DNA of 37,748 nucleotides, taken from contig JAEXPQ010000102.1 of the NCBI GenBank assembly GCA_023446735.1, positions 1 through 37,748 on the forward strand, in the 5' to 3' direction. A model generated the notes under the pieces. That model was not told where the DNA came from, searched no databases, and saw only the letters and a program-made list of their open reading frames with translations. Position numbers and translations under genes: made by a program. Positions within the stretch are counted from its first letter, which is position 1. Every line of letters starts with the position of its first letter. Source of the DNA: Verrucomicrobiota bacterium. GTDB lineage: Bacteria; Verrucomicrobiota; Verrucomicrobiia; Opitutales; Opitutaceae. Positions 18,716-27,340 of this stretch are shown here, in pieces.

Positions 18716-20536
18716 TCAGTTGGCCGCGACGGCGGAGGCGGGGAAGACCAGGACACGCGTGTCGTAGTCCGCCAGGTTGAGGGTGAAGCGGGCCCGGCCA
18801 CCCGAGGCATTCGTAGTCAGAGCCACGTCACCCGTGAGCGCATCGGTCGGGGCATGAGCGCCGTCGACCAGGCCGGCGAGGTCGACCTGCACGGGGTTCT
18901 CGCCGCGGGCGAGGTTGGCCACCACGACGCACAGGCGCCCCTCCTGGTCGATGAAGCCCCAGGCGTTGGCGCCGGCCGAGGTGCGCACGGGCGTGAGCGC
19001 GGCGGCCTGTTCGGGCGTGACGACGGGCGCGGAATCCTCGAGCCGCGCGCGCTCGGCGGCGGGCAGGCGATCCTGGCGCAGCACGATCCAGCAGGTCGGC
19101 GCGGTGGCGGGCCCGAGATTCGCGAGCGCGGCGTCGGTCGCGAAATACCCGCAACCGACCTGATTGAAGGCGCGGGCCGCCTCGTCGTTGACCTTCCAGC
19201 ACACGCCCTCGCGTTCGAAGGAGCGCACCATCGCCTCGGAGTAGTAGAACCCGGGGCCGTGGGGTTTGCGCGGGATGTGGTTCCACATCGCCTGGCGGAT
19301 GCGCTGGTCCATGGCGTTCTGTCCGCTCATGCCGTAGCCGTACTGGAGCGCGGTGACGCCGCGGCGCACCGTGCCCTCGCGCGTGGCGATGTGGGTGAAC
19401 ACGATCTGGAACCAGTGGGTGTGCTGCACCGCGTCGCCCGTGGCAAGCGGCAGGCCCGAATGGTTGAGGCTGCCCCGGAGCGTGTCGTCGAAAACATCCA
19501 TCTTCGAGCCCATCCACATCGAGGGTTCCCAGGCCGTGGCGGTGCCCACGGTCGCGGTGTAGAACCCCGCCGTGTTCACCGAACGGATCCAGTCGCCCTG
19601 CATCTCGAGATCGAAGTACCAGCGCTCGGGCGGAAGGATCTTCAGGTAGCGCCGCATGTCGCCGCCAAGCCAGCGCGTAAGGGTGATGTCGCCGTAGAGC
19701 TGACCGCCGACCAGTGCGGACCGGCCGCGGAGGGCCTCCGTGCGCTTCGCGATCTCGGCGAAATAGTGGCCGTAGGCGTCGCACCAGTAGTCGGCCCACT
19801 CGGGCATGAGGTGCGCGCGGATGTGGCGGGCCTTCTCGGGCGCAGTCGTGCCCGGCAGCGGATAGCCCAGCCGTTTCTCGAAAGCATCCAGATTGCGCGG
19901 ATGGAAGTCGGCGCCGCTGATGTAGAGGTTGGGCATGTTGACCAGCAAGTCGGCCGCGTAGTAGCCGCTGTAGTGATCCTGGGCGGAGATCGTCGCCATG
20001 CGCTCGGCGATGAAGTCGCCGTAGGTGCCGTGCGGGGTGTTCGCGCCGTCCGGCCCGCAGTCGGCCGGGTCGAGCGGCGTGGCGGGCGAAATCCAGCCGA
20101 GCAGGTAGAAATTGAAGCCGCCGTTGGCATCGCGGCCCATGAGGTCGTCGCGCCGCTTGTGCCAGTCGGAGTAGGCGCGGGACGCCGGGCGCTCGCGAGC
20201 ATAGCCGCCGTTGCCATAGGGATCGGCGGGCAAGCCGGAGATGTAGGTGTCCAACCAGCCCACTGCGCCGATGACCGCGTAGCGGCCACTGCGCTCGACG
20301 CCGTCGGCCTCGCGTTGGGAGTTCCAGTGGTTCTCGTAGTCCGAGTCGGGCCAGAACAGCTTGTCGACCCACCAGTAGCCCGCGAAGCCCCACGGCTGGA
20401 GCCAGACCTCGTCCTCGCGTCCCCACTGGTAGGCGCCGCCCGTGCAGGGGCGGTCGGGGTTGCGGGAATCGGCGGCGAGAACCGCGGCGCACAGAGTGAC
20501 GGTCGCGCCGAGCGCGGAGAGGAGGCGTGGGGACAT
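18716..20536 (-). CDS. Exported protein of unknown family, possibly glycoside hydrolase-like
   Basis: This encodes 606 residues with a signal peptide (residues 1-21, ending AAVLA before ADSRNPDRP). The mature part is rich in Trp, Tyr and Asp, as in carbohydrate-active enzymes: examples are YQWGREDEVWLQPWGFAGYW near the N-terminus and AHLMPEWADYWCDAYGHYFA at about 241-260. Candidate acidic catalytic residues are Glu311 (YFDLEMQGDW) and Glu337 (AWEPSMW), but I cannot assign a family. The last 100 residues look like a beta-sandwich (LCVVVANLARGEN, FTLNLADYDTRVLVF) of the type closing GH42-like or amylase-like barrels. It precedes the NHL gene on the same strand by 127 bp and probably belongs to the same polysaccharide locus. 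It lacks the RRFYRxR tail of its neighbours. The coding call is firm; function is inferred only from composition and context. Confidence 0.8.
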   Translation of the reverse strand: MSPRLLSALGATVTLCAAVLAADSRNPDRPCTGGAYQWGREDEVWLQPWGFAGYWWVDKLFWPDSDYENHWNSQREADGVERSGRYAVIGAVGWLDTYISGLPADPYGNGGYARERPASRAYSDWHKRRDDLMGRDANGGFNFYLLGWISPATPLDPADCGPDGANTPHGTYGDFIAERMATISAQDHYSGYYAADLLVNMPNLYISGADFHPRNLDAFEKRLGYPLPGTTAPEKARHIRAHLMPEWADYWCDAYGHYFAEIAKRTEALRGRSALVGGQLYGDITLTRWLGGDMRRYLKILPPERWYFDLEMQGDWIRSVNTAGFYTATVGTATAWEPSMWMGSKMDVFDDTLRGSLNHSGLPLATGDAVQHTHWFQIVFTHIATREGTVRRGVTALQYGYGMSGQNAMDQRIRQAMWNHIPRKPHGPGFYYSEAMVRSFEREGVCWKVNDEAARAFNQVGCGYFATDAALANLGPATAPTCWIVLRQDRLPAAERARLEDSAPVVTPEQAAALTPVRTSAGANAWGFIDQEGRLCVVVANLARGENPVQVDLAGLVDGAHAPTDALTGDVALTTNASGGRARFTLNLADYDTRVLVFPASAVAAN

Positions 20537-20728
20537 GGCGGGTCACGTGTACGCCGGAACGGCGGCCACCGGACAAGCTTCGCACGGCGCGAACACCCGT
20601 TTTCACAAAGTCCTCGCAAGGCGAGGTTCTGTCGCATGAGGAATCCGCATCCCAGCCCGCAACTGGACGCTCTGGATTCACGCCGTCCCCAGCGACTCGC
20701 GCCCGCGGCGTCCGGGCCGCGACCGAAC

Positions 20729-21727
20729 CTACTCGCCGGTCCGCGCCCGCCGCAGGCGCTCGGCCATCTTGGCCGCCAACGCCAACTGGTCGGCCTGGTC
20801 CTCCTGCTGTTGGCGCAACGCGGCCAGCTGCGAACCATCGAGGAACGAGGCGGCCGCCGCGAGCACCGCGGCATCGCCGGCGACCTTCTGCTCGACGAGC
20901 GCCTGGATTTGCTCGGGGGACTGTCCGCGGAAGACTAGGCCGGCGACGAGGTTGCCGCCGCCGGGCCCGAGCGCTTCGGGGAAGTTCGAGAAGCCGACCG
21001 AGACCTCGGCGCCGGCGTGGGCGGCGAGCGTTTCGACCAAACGTTCCTGCTGCGCCGCGCTCAACGGGGCGCCCGCGGCCACCAACTGCGTCGCGAGGCC
21101 GGTGACGATCGTACGCTGCGGCATGGTCCGATCGTAGTCCTGCAACTGCGCAAAGGCGGCCTCACCGAGGAGCGTCCTGATCGCGGCGTCGGCTTCGGTG
21201 TCGGATTGGCGGGCGAGCTCGCGCGCCTCGCCGCGGTCGAGCCCTTGCTGGCGCGCCAAGGCCTGCGCCTCGGTGCGCGACAGCTGCTTGTCGGCCAACA
21301 GCGCCTGAAGCTTCGCCGTCTGCTCCGCGCCCAGCCCGAGCCGGGCGAAGAGCGCGGCGTAGCGAGTCGCCACTTGTCGGTGACGCTGTTTCTGCCACAG
21401 CGGCGCCACTTCCGGATCGTTGAGGAAGTCGGCCAACTCACCGCCCCGGCGCCCACGACCGGGCGGCCGCCCGCGCTCCGGCTCGAGCGACGCCCTGGGG
21501 ACCAGCGTCTCGGTCGAGGCGCGCTCGCCCCGCTCGCCGCCCCGGGCCTTCGCCGCCGCGAGTTCCGCCCGCAGGACCGCGGACTCCGCCGCGGCCCGCT
21601 CCTGCGCCAGCGCGTGCGCACGGACTTCGCGGTGCCACAGCGACCACAACGTCGCGACCGCCGCCACCAGAGCGGCGAACACCAGGGCGAGGGCGATCTT
21701 TTGGGGGCTGGGGCGCATCCCCCGCAT
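20729..21727 (-). CDS. Membrane-anchored helical protein of unknown function
   Basis: This encodes 332 residues. One membrane segment at about 10-30 (IALALVFAALVAAVATLW) is followed by an alanine/glutamate-rich predicted coiled coil (31-66), an Arg/Gly/Pro linker (67-97), and a helical domain (98-330). The helical domain contains two LTxxQ-like pieces (LGLGAEQTAKLQALL and APLSAAQQERLVETLAAH), reminiscent of Spy/CpxP-type periplasmic helical proteins. That resemblance is weak and the function unknown. The topology is probably inside-to-out, with the C-terminal domain in the periplasm. The gene is 192 bp upstream of the 606-residue exported protein on the same strand. It is divergent from the cytidylate kinase-like gene across 111 bp, which must hold both promoters. 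I could not pick out a convincing -35/-10 pair. Confidence 0.75.
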   Translation of the reverse strand: MRGMRPSPQKIALALVFAALVAAVATLWSLWHREVRAHALAQERAAAESAVLRAELAAAKARGGERGERASTETLVPRASLEPERGRPPGRGRRGGELADFLNDPEVAPLWQKQRHRQVATRYAALFARLGLGAEQTAKLQALLADKQLSRTEAQALARQQGLDRGEARELARQSDTEADAAIRTLLGEAAFAQLQDYDRTMPQRTIVTGLATQLVAAGAPLSAAQQERLVETLAAHAGAEVSVGFSNFPEALGPGGGNLVAGLVFRGQSPEQIQALVEQKVAGDAAVLAAAASFLDGSQLAALRQQQEDQADQLALAAKMAERLRRARTGE

Positions 21728-21838
21728 GACGGCCGCGGCCCACGCCGGTTACCGTCGGCCTCGAGCCGTTGCGAGGGCCCGCATTCGGGCGTAGAGTCCG
21801 CGCAGCCAGCCACCGTCAACCACCAAACCCGCCGCCCC

Positions 21839-22576
21839 ATGGAAACGCATCCTTCCATCGACAAGGCGAAGGCCTACTTCGACCTTCAGTTCGGCACTCC
21901 CGGAACCCCGCCCGCCGCCAAGGTCGGCACGTTCATCACGATCTCCCGCGAATGCGGCACCGGCGGCAACGACCTCGGCGACGCCATCGCGCGGCGGCTC
22001 AACCGGCTGCTCGGCGTCGAGGAACCCGCCTGGACGGTCTTCGACCGCAATCTGGTCGCCCGCATGCTCGAGGACAACAACCTCTCCCTCTCGCTCGCCC
22101 GGTTTCTGCCCGAGAACCGCGTCTCCGAACTCGAAGCCTCCGTGGGCGAGATCGTGGGGCTACACCCGAGCATCTGGACGATGGTGCACCAGACCAACAA
22201 CCTGATGCGCCGTCTCGCGACCCTCGGCCACGCGATCATCGTCGGCCGCGGCGGCAACTACGCCACCGAGGGAGCCGAGCACGGGCTCCACCTGCGCCTG
22301 ATCGCGCCGACGGAACAACGCGGCCGCCGCATCTCCGGCCTGCTGGGCCTCTCGCGCGAGCAGGCGCTGGCCTTCATCCGCAAGACCGACCACGCCCGGC
22401 GCGACTACGTGCGCTCGTTCTTCGAAGCCGACATCGACGATCCCGCCGCCTACGACCTGGTCGTCAACATGGCGCATTTCACGACGGATACGGCGGCCAA
22501 CCTCGCCGTGTCCGTGCTGCGCGCCCGCGGCTGGGTCGAGGAACCGGCGCCACACCCCGCCGTCGCCGGAGCGTAG
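21839..22576 (+). CDS. Cytidylate kinase-like family protein
   Basis: This encodes 245 residues. It opens with a P-loop-like segment ITISRECGTGGNDLGDAIAR (residues 33-52), where the family carries its nucleotide-binding loop. It continues with VIVGRGGNYA (134-142) and the Arg-rich lid RRDYVRSFFEADIDDPAAYD (188-206), followed by NMAHF and a DTAANLAV helix. This arrangement is that of the cytidylate kinase-like family, which is distinct from true Cmk; the substrate of the family is not established. The start at 21839 is chosen because the protein-like composition begins there; the open frame further upstream is antisense to the neighbouring gene. It converges on the hybrid kinase gene, with 106 bp between the stops. 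Confidence 0.85.
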   Translation: METHPSIDKAKAYFDLQFGTPGTPPAAKVGTFITISRECGTGGNDLGDAIARRLNRLLGVEEPAWTVFDRNLVARMLEDNNLSLSLARFLPENRVSELEASVGEIVGLHPSIWTMVHQTNNLMRRLATLGHAIIVGRGGNYATEGAEHGLHLRLIAPTEQRGRRISGLLGLSREQALAFIRKTDHARRDYVRSFFEADIDDPAAYDLVVNMAHFTTDTAANLAVSVLRARGWVEEPAPHPAVAGA

Positions 22577-22590
22577 AGACAGCACCTGCT

Positions 22591-22634
22591 GCGGGAGCGC
22601 GGCAGCTTCGCGAAAGCCGCTTCGCGTCCCCCGC
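22591..22634. repeat. Imperfect inverted repeat between convergent genes
   Basis: GCGGG...GCGGC pairs imperfectly with GCCGC...CCCGC around a TTCGCGAA centre. It lies 15 bp past the cytidylate kinase-like stop and 49 bp short of the hybrid kinase stop. It could act as a bidirectional stop for transcription, but there is no T run on either strand. Confidence 0.3.
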
Positions 22635-22682
22635 GGAACGCGTTTCAGGCCGGCGGCTACGGCGCCGGGCCCGGGTATGCGG

Positions 22683-25208
22683 TCAGTTCGCGGCCGGCTC
22701 GATCCCGGTCGGCTCCGCGGCGGCGACCTGCGCGTCCAGCACCTGCCGCACGCGACCGAGCAGCTCGTGCGGGGCGAACGGTTTGCGCAACACCTGCGAC
22801 TGCTCGATCAGACCGTCCTGGAGGTGATGGTAGCTGTAGCCGGTGGCGAAGAGCACGGGCAGCCGCGGATCGCGCCGGCGCAGCTCGTCGTGCGTCTGAC
22901 GTCCGTTGCGCTGGGGCATCACGACGTCCAGGATCGCGAGATGGATCGGCCCCTGGTGGGCGGCATGGATGGCGAGCGCTTCGGCGCCGTCGCGTGCGGC
23001 GAGGACCCGATAGCCGGCCTGCCCGAGCACGCGTTGGGCGATCACGAGCACCTGTTCGTCATCCTCGGCGAAGAGGATCGTTTCGCCCCGGCCCTGGAGC
23101 GAGGCGAGGTCGGGCCCCGCCTCGGCGTTCGACTCGGCGACCGCCTCCGGCGCATGTGGCAGGTGGAACCGGAAGGTCGTGCCGCAGCCCACCTCGGACT
23201 GGAGGGTGATGAAGCCGCCGTGCTGCCGCACGATCGCGTAGACGGTGGCGAGACCCAGTCCGGTGCCGCGGCCCACCTCCTTGGTCGAGAAGAAGGGCTC
23301 GAAGATGCGATGCTGGATCTCCTGCGGGATGCCGATCCCCTCGTCGGATACGGAGACCACCACGTAGCGGCCCGGCGTCGCGTCCGGCCGGCCGAGGCAG
23401 TCCGCCTCCCCGAGGTCGCGCAGCTCCATCTCGATGGCGATCCGCCCGCCATCCGGCATCGCGTCACGAGCGTTCACGCACAAATTGAGCAGCACCTGCT
23501 CGATCCGGCCCGGGTCGACCCGCGCGGTCAGCGGGCCGGCGGCGGGCGCGAGCACGAGCGTGATGTCCTCGCCGATCAACCGGCGGATCATGCGCGCGGT
23601 GTCGTGGATCAACGCGCCGAGCTCCGCCGGTCGCAGGCGCAGCTCCTGGCGGCGGCTGAAGGCCAGCAGCTGCTGCACGAGATTCACCGCGCGCTGGCTG
23701 GCGCGCGAGATCTCGTCGAGCGAGCCGTGCACGGGGTGTCCCGGCGGGGCGTCCATCGCCGCCATCGAGACATTGCCGGTGATGACCTGGAGGATGTTGT
23801 TGAAATCGTGCGCGATGCCGCCGGCCAACCGGCCCACCGCCTCCATCTTGCGGGATTGCACGAGCTGCTCCTCGAGCTGGAGTTCGTGGGAGATGTCGCG
23901 TTTGACGGCGACGAAGTGCGTGAGCGCACCGCGCTCGTCGCGCAGCGGGGTGATGCAGCAGTTCTCGGTGTAGAGGGAACCGTCCTTGCGCCGGTTGTGC
24001 ATCCGACCACGCCAGGCCCGGCCCGAGGTGATCATCGCCCAGAGGTCGCGGTAAAAGCCCGCATCGTGCCGGCCGCTCTTGAGCAGGCGGGGATTCTGGC
24101 CGTGCACCTCGTGTCGCGAATATCCGGTGATCTCCTCGAAGGCGCGGTTCACATAGACGATGCGGCCGTCGGCGTCGGTGATCGCGACCGCCTCGCTCGC
24201 GTGGCTAAGGGCCGTCGCCAAGAGGCGGTTCTCCCGCTCGACCAGGCGATAGTCCGAAAGGTCGCGCACGATCGCCAGGTAGATCCGCCGCCGGCCGTGC
24301 AGGGAGCTGCTCAGCGAGACCTCCGCCTCGAACACCCGCCCGTCCTTGCGGCGGTGCATCCAGCGGAAATGCTGCGGTCCGTCGGCCGCCGCCGCGAAGA
24401 GCCGCCGCCCGAGCTCGACCGACGGCTCGCCATTGGCCTGCAGCTCCGGGCTGAGTTCGACCGGGGACAACTCGAGCAACTCCGCGGCGCGATAGCCGAA
24501 CACCGTTTCCGCCCGTTGGTTGACCTCGATGAAATGGCCGTTCTCGATGAGCAGGGTCGCGTCGCCGGCCATGTCGAACATCGCGCGGAAATGGTTCTCG
24601 GCGAGCCGCAGTTCCTCGTTGCTCCGGAAGAGCCGGTCGCCGACCTGCCGCCAGAAAACCAACGCCGCCGTGGCGAAGACGAAGAGGGAGACCGCGCTCG
24701 CCCACGCACCCGGCGTCGCCGCGAACGAGGCGGGAGCAGGCACCAGCCAACCGTACGCATGGCCCAACGCCGCGGTGCCGGCGCCGGCCAGCACGCCGAA
24801 GATCAAGGCCACGCGCAGCCGTGGCTGGCGGATCATCGAGCCGATCATGACGGCCACGAACGACAGCAGCATGCCGTTGCCCGCCAGCCCCCAGTGCCAC
24901 AGCTCCGCCACCGCGGCGACGCCGAAGCAGCCGGCATACACGGTCAGGCGCACCGCCGCCCGGCTCCGCTTGCGCCCGAGCGCCAACACCAACGCCGTCA
25001 GCAACGCGCCCCCATGCACGGCCGAGACCCAATGCCCCCCGTACTCGGCATGCAGCGGGAAGAACACCCCGAGCGCGATCAGCCCGAAGGGGCAGAACAG
25101 CAACAGCAGCCGGTCGAAGACCTCGACCGGGGACAAGAAGCCGGGCTGGCCCCCGCGCGGGGGCCCGGCGGCGGCGCGCTCCGCCTCGGCTGGCACCTTC
25201 GTCTCCAT
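22683..25208 (-). CDS. Membrane PAS-containing hybrid sensor histidine kinase
   Basis: This encodes 841 residues. The N-terminus has five or six membrane segments (about 31-186), resembling integral-membrane sensor (MASE-type) domains. Two PAS domains follow: about 203-320 (FRAMFDMAGDATLLIENG) and 328-442 (TDADGRIVYVNRAFEEITGY). A HisKA domain has phospho-acceptor His467 in GGIAHDFNN. The HATPase domain has an N box (NLCVNARDAM), G1 (SDEGIGIP) and G2 (GRGTGLGLATVY). A C-terminal receiver domain has Asp761 (LAILDVVMP) and Lys809. All key residues are present. The GGIAHDFNN form marks the kinase class often found with a terminal receiver. No separate response regulator with an output domain is adjacent, so its partner is elsewhere. 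The signal is unknown. A 672-bp gap lies upstream. Confidence 0.93.
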   Translation of the reverse strand: METKVPAEAERAAAGPPRGGQPGFLSPVEVFDRLLLLFCPFGLIALGVFFPLHAEYGGHWVSAVHGGALLTALVLALGRKRSRAAVRLTVYAGCFGVAAVAELWHWGLAGNGMLLSFVAVMIGSMIRQPRLRVALIFGVLAGAGTAALGHAYGWLVPAPASFAATPGAWASAVSLFVFATAALVFWRQVGDRLFRSNEELRLAENHFRAMFDMAGDATLLIENGHFIEVNQRAETVFGYRAAELLELSPVELSPELQANGEPSVELGRRLFAAAADGPQHFRWMHRRKDGRVFEAEVSLSSSLHGRRRIYLAIVRDLSDYRLVERENRLLATALSHASEAVAITDADGRIVYVNRAFEEITGYSRHEVHGQNPRLLKSGRHDAGFYRDLWAMITSGRAWRGRMHNRRKDGSLYTENCCITPLRDERGALTHFVAVKRDISHELQLEEQLVQSRKMEAVGRLAGGIAHDFNNILQVITGNVSMAAMDAPPGHPVHGSLDEISRASQRAVNLVQQLLAFSRRQELRLRPAELGALIHDTARMIRRLIGEDITLVLAPAAGPLTARVDPGRIEQVLLNLCVNARDAMPDGGRIAIEMELRDLGEADCLGRPDATPGRYVVVSVSDEGIGIPQEIQHRIFEPFFSTKEVGRGTGLGLATVYAIVRQHGGFITLQSEVGCGTTFRFHLPHAPEAVAESNAEAGPDLASLQGRGETILFAEDDEQVLVIAQRVLGQAGYRVLAARDGAEALAIHAAHQGPIHLAILDVVMPQRNGRQTHDELRRRDPRLPVLFATGYSYHHLQDGLIEQSQVLRKPFAPHELLGRVRQVLDAQVAAAEPTGIEPAAN

Positions 25209-25880
25209 CGCTTCGTTACCCCTTCAGCGCGCGCCGGACGGCCGCCCCGCCCCCGCGGTCGAGGACCACCGCACCGGGCACGGTTGGTCGGATTGCACTG
25301 CGAAGAGGAGGCGGGAAGGCATCATGGATGGAAACGCACGCGGTCGAATCCTACCAGACTCTCGTCCGCATCCCCGGGCGCTTGAGCCCCCAATTCTAGG
25401 GAATCCACCCCACCCCCATCCCGGGAGAGTCGCGCCGCCAGCCGGTGGGAGATTGAGGCCTTTCGGCGATGGACAACACCCCGGCTCGATGCCTCCCGGG
25501 CGCCTCGCCCGCCGCCGCGACACCTTCAGCCCCGCCGGCAGACCCGAACCACGCGCATGGCCAACACGCTCGCCACCACTCCGGCGACATGCAGCCAGAG
25601 CGCGAAGCGCGGAACTTCGGCGTGGAACGCGTTGGTGTGGCGTGCGTGCATGGTGGGGGCGAAAGCGGAGGCAACATCGGCCACCCGGCCGCGAAACGGA
25701 AGTGCCCGGCGCCGGAAAGCGGGTTTTTCACGGGACTTTGCAGCCTCCGCGGGGTGAATACCCCGTTTCTCGCCGCCCTCCCCCCAGCGGGAGCCCACGG
25801 TCCAACCCCCGGGTCGCGCCGGGCGGCGCCCCAGCAAGACCGGGCTTGTCGCGCCCGCTCGCCGCCGCCATCCCGACGCC
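25209..25880. other. 672-bp intergenic region between divergent genes
   Basis: This separates the hybrid kinase start (-) from the NTF2-like start (+). It has lower coding quality than its flanks. One small hairpin, CGGGGT-GAAT-ACCCCG at 25750-25765, is followed by TTT on the plus strand. A possible 41-codon frame on the minus strand is listed separately. No convincing promoter, RNA gene or repeat was seen. Confidence 0.5.
25526..25651 (-). CDS. Possible small membrane peptide (41 residues)
   Basis: An ATG at 25651 opens a 41-residue frame with a basic start (MHARHTNAFHAEVPRFALW), one hydrophobic stretch (LHVAGVVASVLAMRVVRV) and a Cys-Arg-Arg-Gly end. The bases before the ATG (CGCCCCCACC) match the C-rich start context of the certain genes here. 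Against it are the short length, the lack of homology information and its isolation in a large gap. It may be spurious. Confidence 0.25.
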   Translation of the reverse strand: MHARHTNAFHAEVPRFALWLHVAGVVASVLAMRVVRVCRRG

Positions 25881-26261
25881 ATGGACACCACGCACGCCCG
25901 CCGTCTCGTCGCCGACTACACCGAAGGCTGGAGAACCGGGGATGCCCAACGCGTACTCGGCACCCTGGCCGGCGACTGCATCGTGATCGAGTCGCACGGG
26001 CCAACGTTCTCGGGCCGGGCGGAGATCGCGCACTGGCTGCGCGACTGGCGGGAGCGCGGCAGCACGGTGCAACGCTGGGACCTCCTCTCGTTCGTCCACG
26101 CGGGCGAGACGGCGGCCGTCGAATGGCATTTCGAATGCACCGACCGCGACGTCCGTTACGACATCGAGGGGGCGAGCGTCTTCACGTTCGCCGGCGACCG
26201 GATCCACCGCATCGCGGAGTACCGGCGCACGGACCGGCCCCGCCCGGGCCTCACGGCGTGA
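25881..26261 (+). CDS. NTF2/SnoaL-like small protein
   Basis: This encodes 126 residues in the cone-shaped alpha+beta NTF2-like fold pattern. A first helix (ARRLVADYTEGWRTGDAQRV) leads into CIVIES, a helix GRAEIAHWLRDWRERG, then long strands VQRWDLLSF, AAVEWHFEC and ASVFTFAGDRIHRIAEY. This is the layout of SnoaL-like/DUF4440 proteins, which may be isomerases, hydrolases or ligand binders. No specific active site can be named. The gene is monocistronic and ends with an 11-bp tail-to-tail overlap with pheA (26251-26261). Confidence 0.8.
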   Translation: MDTTHARRLVADYTEGWRTGDAQRVLGTLAGDCIVIESHGPTFSGRAEIAHWLRDWRERGSTVQRWDLLSFVHAGETAAVEWHFECTDRDVRYDIEGASVFTFAGDRIHRIAEYRRTDRPRPGLTA

Positions 26262-27330
26262 CGAGCGGGTAACTGCCGAGCCACTTCACCAGCGGACAGA
26301 ACTTCTTCAGCTCCACGATCGCCTCGCGCATCTTCGGGTCGTCGTAATGGCCGGCGACATCGATGAAGAAGTAGTAGTCCCACGCGCGCTTCTTGGTGGG
26401 GCGCGACTCGACCTTCGTGAGGTTGAGCCCGCGTTCCGAGAAGGGCTGGAGCATGCGCAGCAGCGAGCCGGAGTGCGAGGCCTGGTCGCCGAGCGAGATG
26501 ATGAAGGTGCTCACGTCGCGCCCCGGGCCGGCGGAGCCGGAGGTCTGGCGGCCGATGACGAAGAAGCGCGTGGTGTTGCCGCGCACATCCTCGATGTCGC
26601 GCGCGACGATCGGCACCTGATAGTGCGTCCCGGCGAGCTCGTTGGCCACCGCGGCGGCGCCCGGTTCGCTCTTGGCGATCTGCACCGCGCGCGCGGTGCT
26701 CGGGGCGTCGCACGGCTGGGCATTGGGCACATGGCGCTGCAACCAATGGCGGCATTGCGCGAGCGCCTGGTCCTTCGAATACACCTTGGTGATCTTCTCG
26801 AGCGGCTCCGCCGAGATCAGGCAGTAGGCGATCTCGAGATAGCTCTGCGCCACGATCTTCAGCTCGGTCTCGACGAAGAGGTCGAGGGCGTCGCGCACGG
26901 CGCCGTCGGTCGAGTTCTCGACCGGGATCACGCCGTAGTCGGCCTCGCCCTTGTCGACCGCGGCGAAGATGTCCGGGAAGGTCGCCATCGGCTGGTACTC
27001 GACGCTCGCGCCGAACTTCTGCATCGCAGCCTGGTGGCTGTTCGTCGCCTCGGGCCCGAGGTAGGCGATCTTCAACGGCTGCTCCAGCGCGATCGCCGCG
27101 GACATCACCTCGCGGTAGATCGCGCGCAGCGCGCGCTGCTCGATCGGACCGCGATTCTGTTCGCAAACCTTGCGAAACACGGCCTCCTCACGCTCGGCCA
27201 CATAGATCGGGCCACCGCTCTGGCGTTTCAGCCGGCCGATCTCGGCGGCGAGCGTGAGCCGCTCGTTCAACGCCTCCACGATGCGGCGATCCAGCGAATC
27301 AATCTTCTGGCGACAATCGTCGATGTTCAT
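26251..27330 (-). CDS. pheA: Bifunctional chorismate mutase / prephenate dehydratase (P-protein)
   Basis: This encodes 359 residues. The N-terminal chorismate mutase (about 1-85: IDSLDRRIVEALNERL, Arg16 region, then AEREEAVFRKV) converts chorismate to prephenate. The prephenate dehydratase domain (about 86-262) starts IAYLGPEATNSHQAAMQKFG and holds the catalytic TRF at 254-256 plus VIPVENSTDGAV. The ACT domain (about 272-355) has SGSLLRMLQPFSERGLNLT and the ESRP motif at 308-311, the usual phenylalanine feedback site. Together these convert chorismate to phenylpyruvate for phenylalanine synthesis in the cytoplasm. The start at 27330 fits the family N-terminus and lies 10 bp after the scpB stop, so both are probably one transcript. 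The gene end overlaps the NTF2-like gene. Confidence 0.96.
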   Translation of the reverse strand: MNIDDCRQKIDSLDRRIVEALNERLTLAAEIGRLKRQSGGPIYVAEREEAVFRKVCEQNRGPIEQRALRAIYREVMSAAIALEQPLKIAYLGPEATNSHQAAMQKFGASVEYQPMATFPDIFAAVDKGEADYGVIPVENSTDGAVRDALDLFVETELKIVAQSYLEIAYCLISAEPLEKITKVYSKDQALAQCRHWLQRHVPNAQPCDAPSTARAVQIAKSEPGAAAVANELAGTHYQVPIVARDIEDVRGNTTRFFVIGRQTSGSAGPGRDVSTFIISLGDQASHSGSLLRMLQPFSERGLNLTKVESRPTKKRAWDYYFFIDVAGHYDDPKMREAIVELKKFCPLVKWLGSYPLVTP

Positions 27331-27340
27331 GGGGCGGAAA

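Noticed and set aside
15172..18780. Plus-strand open frame of about 1200 codons opposite the NHL gene
   Set aside because: The product is a repetitive Arg/Gly/Asp/His string mirroring the NHL blades on the other strand; no protein-like features.
21839..22576. True cytidylate kinase (cmk)
   Set aside because: Motifs match the cytidylate kinase-like family rather than Cmk, so no gene symbol was given.
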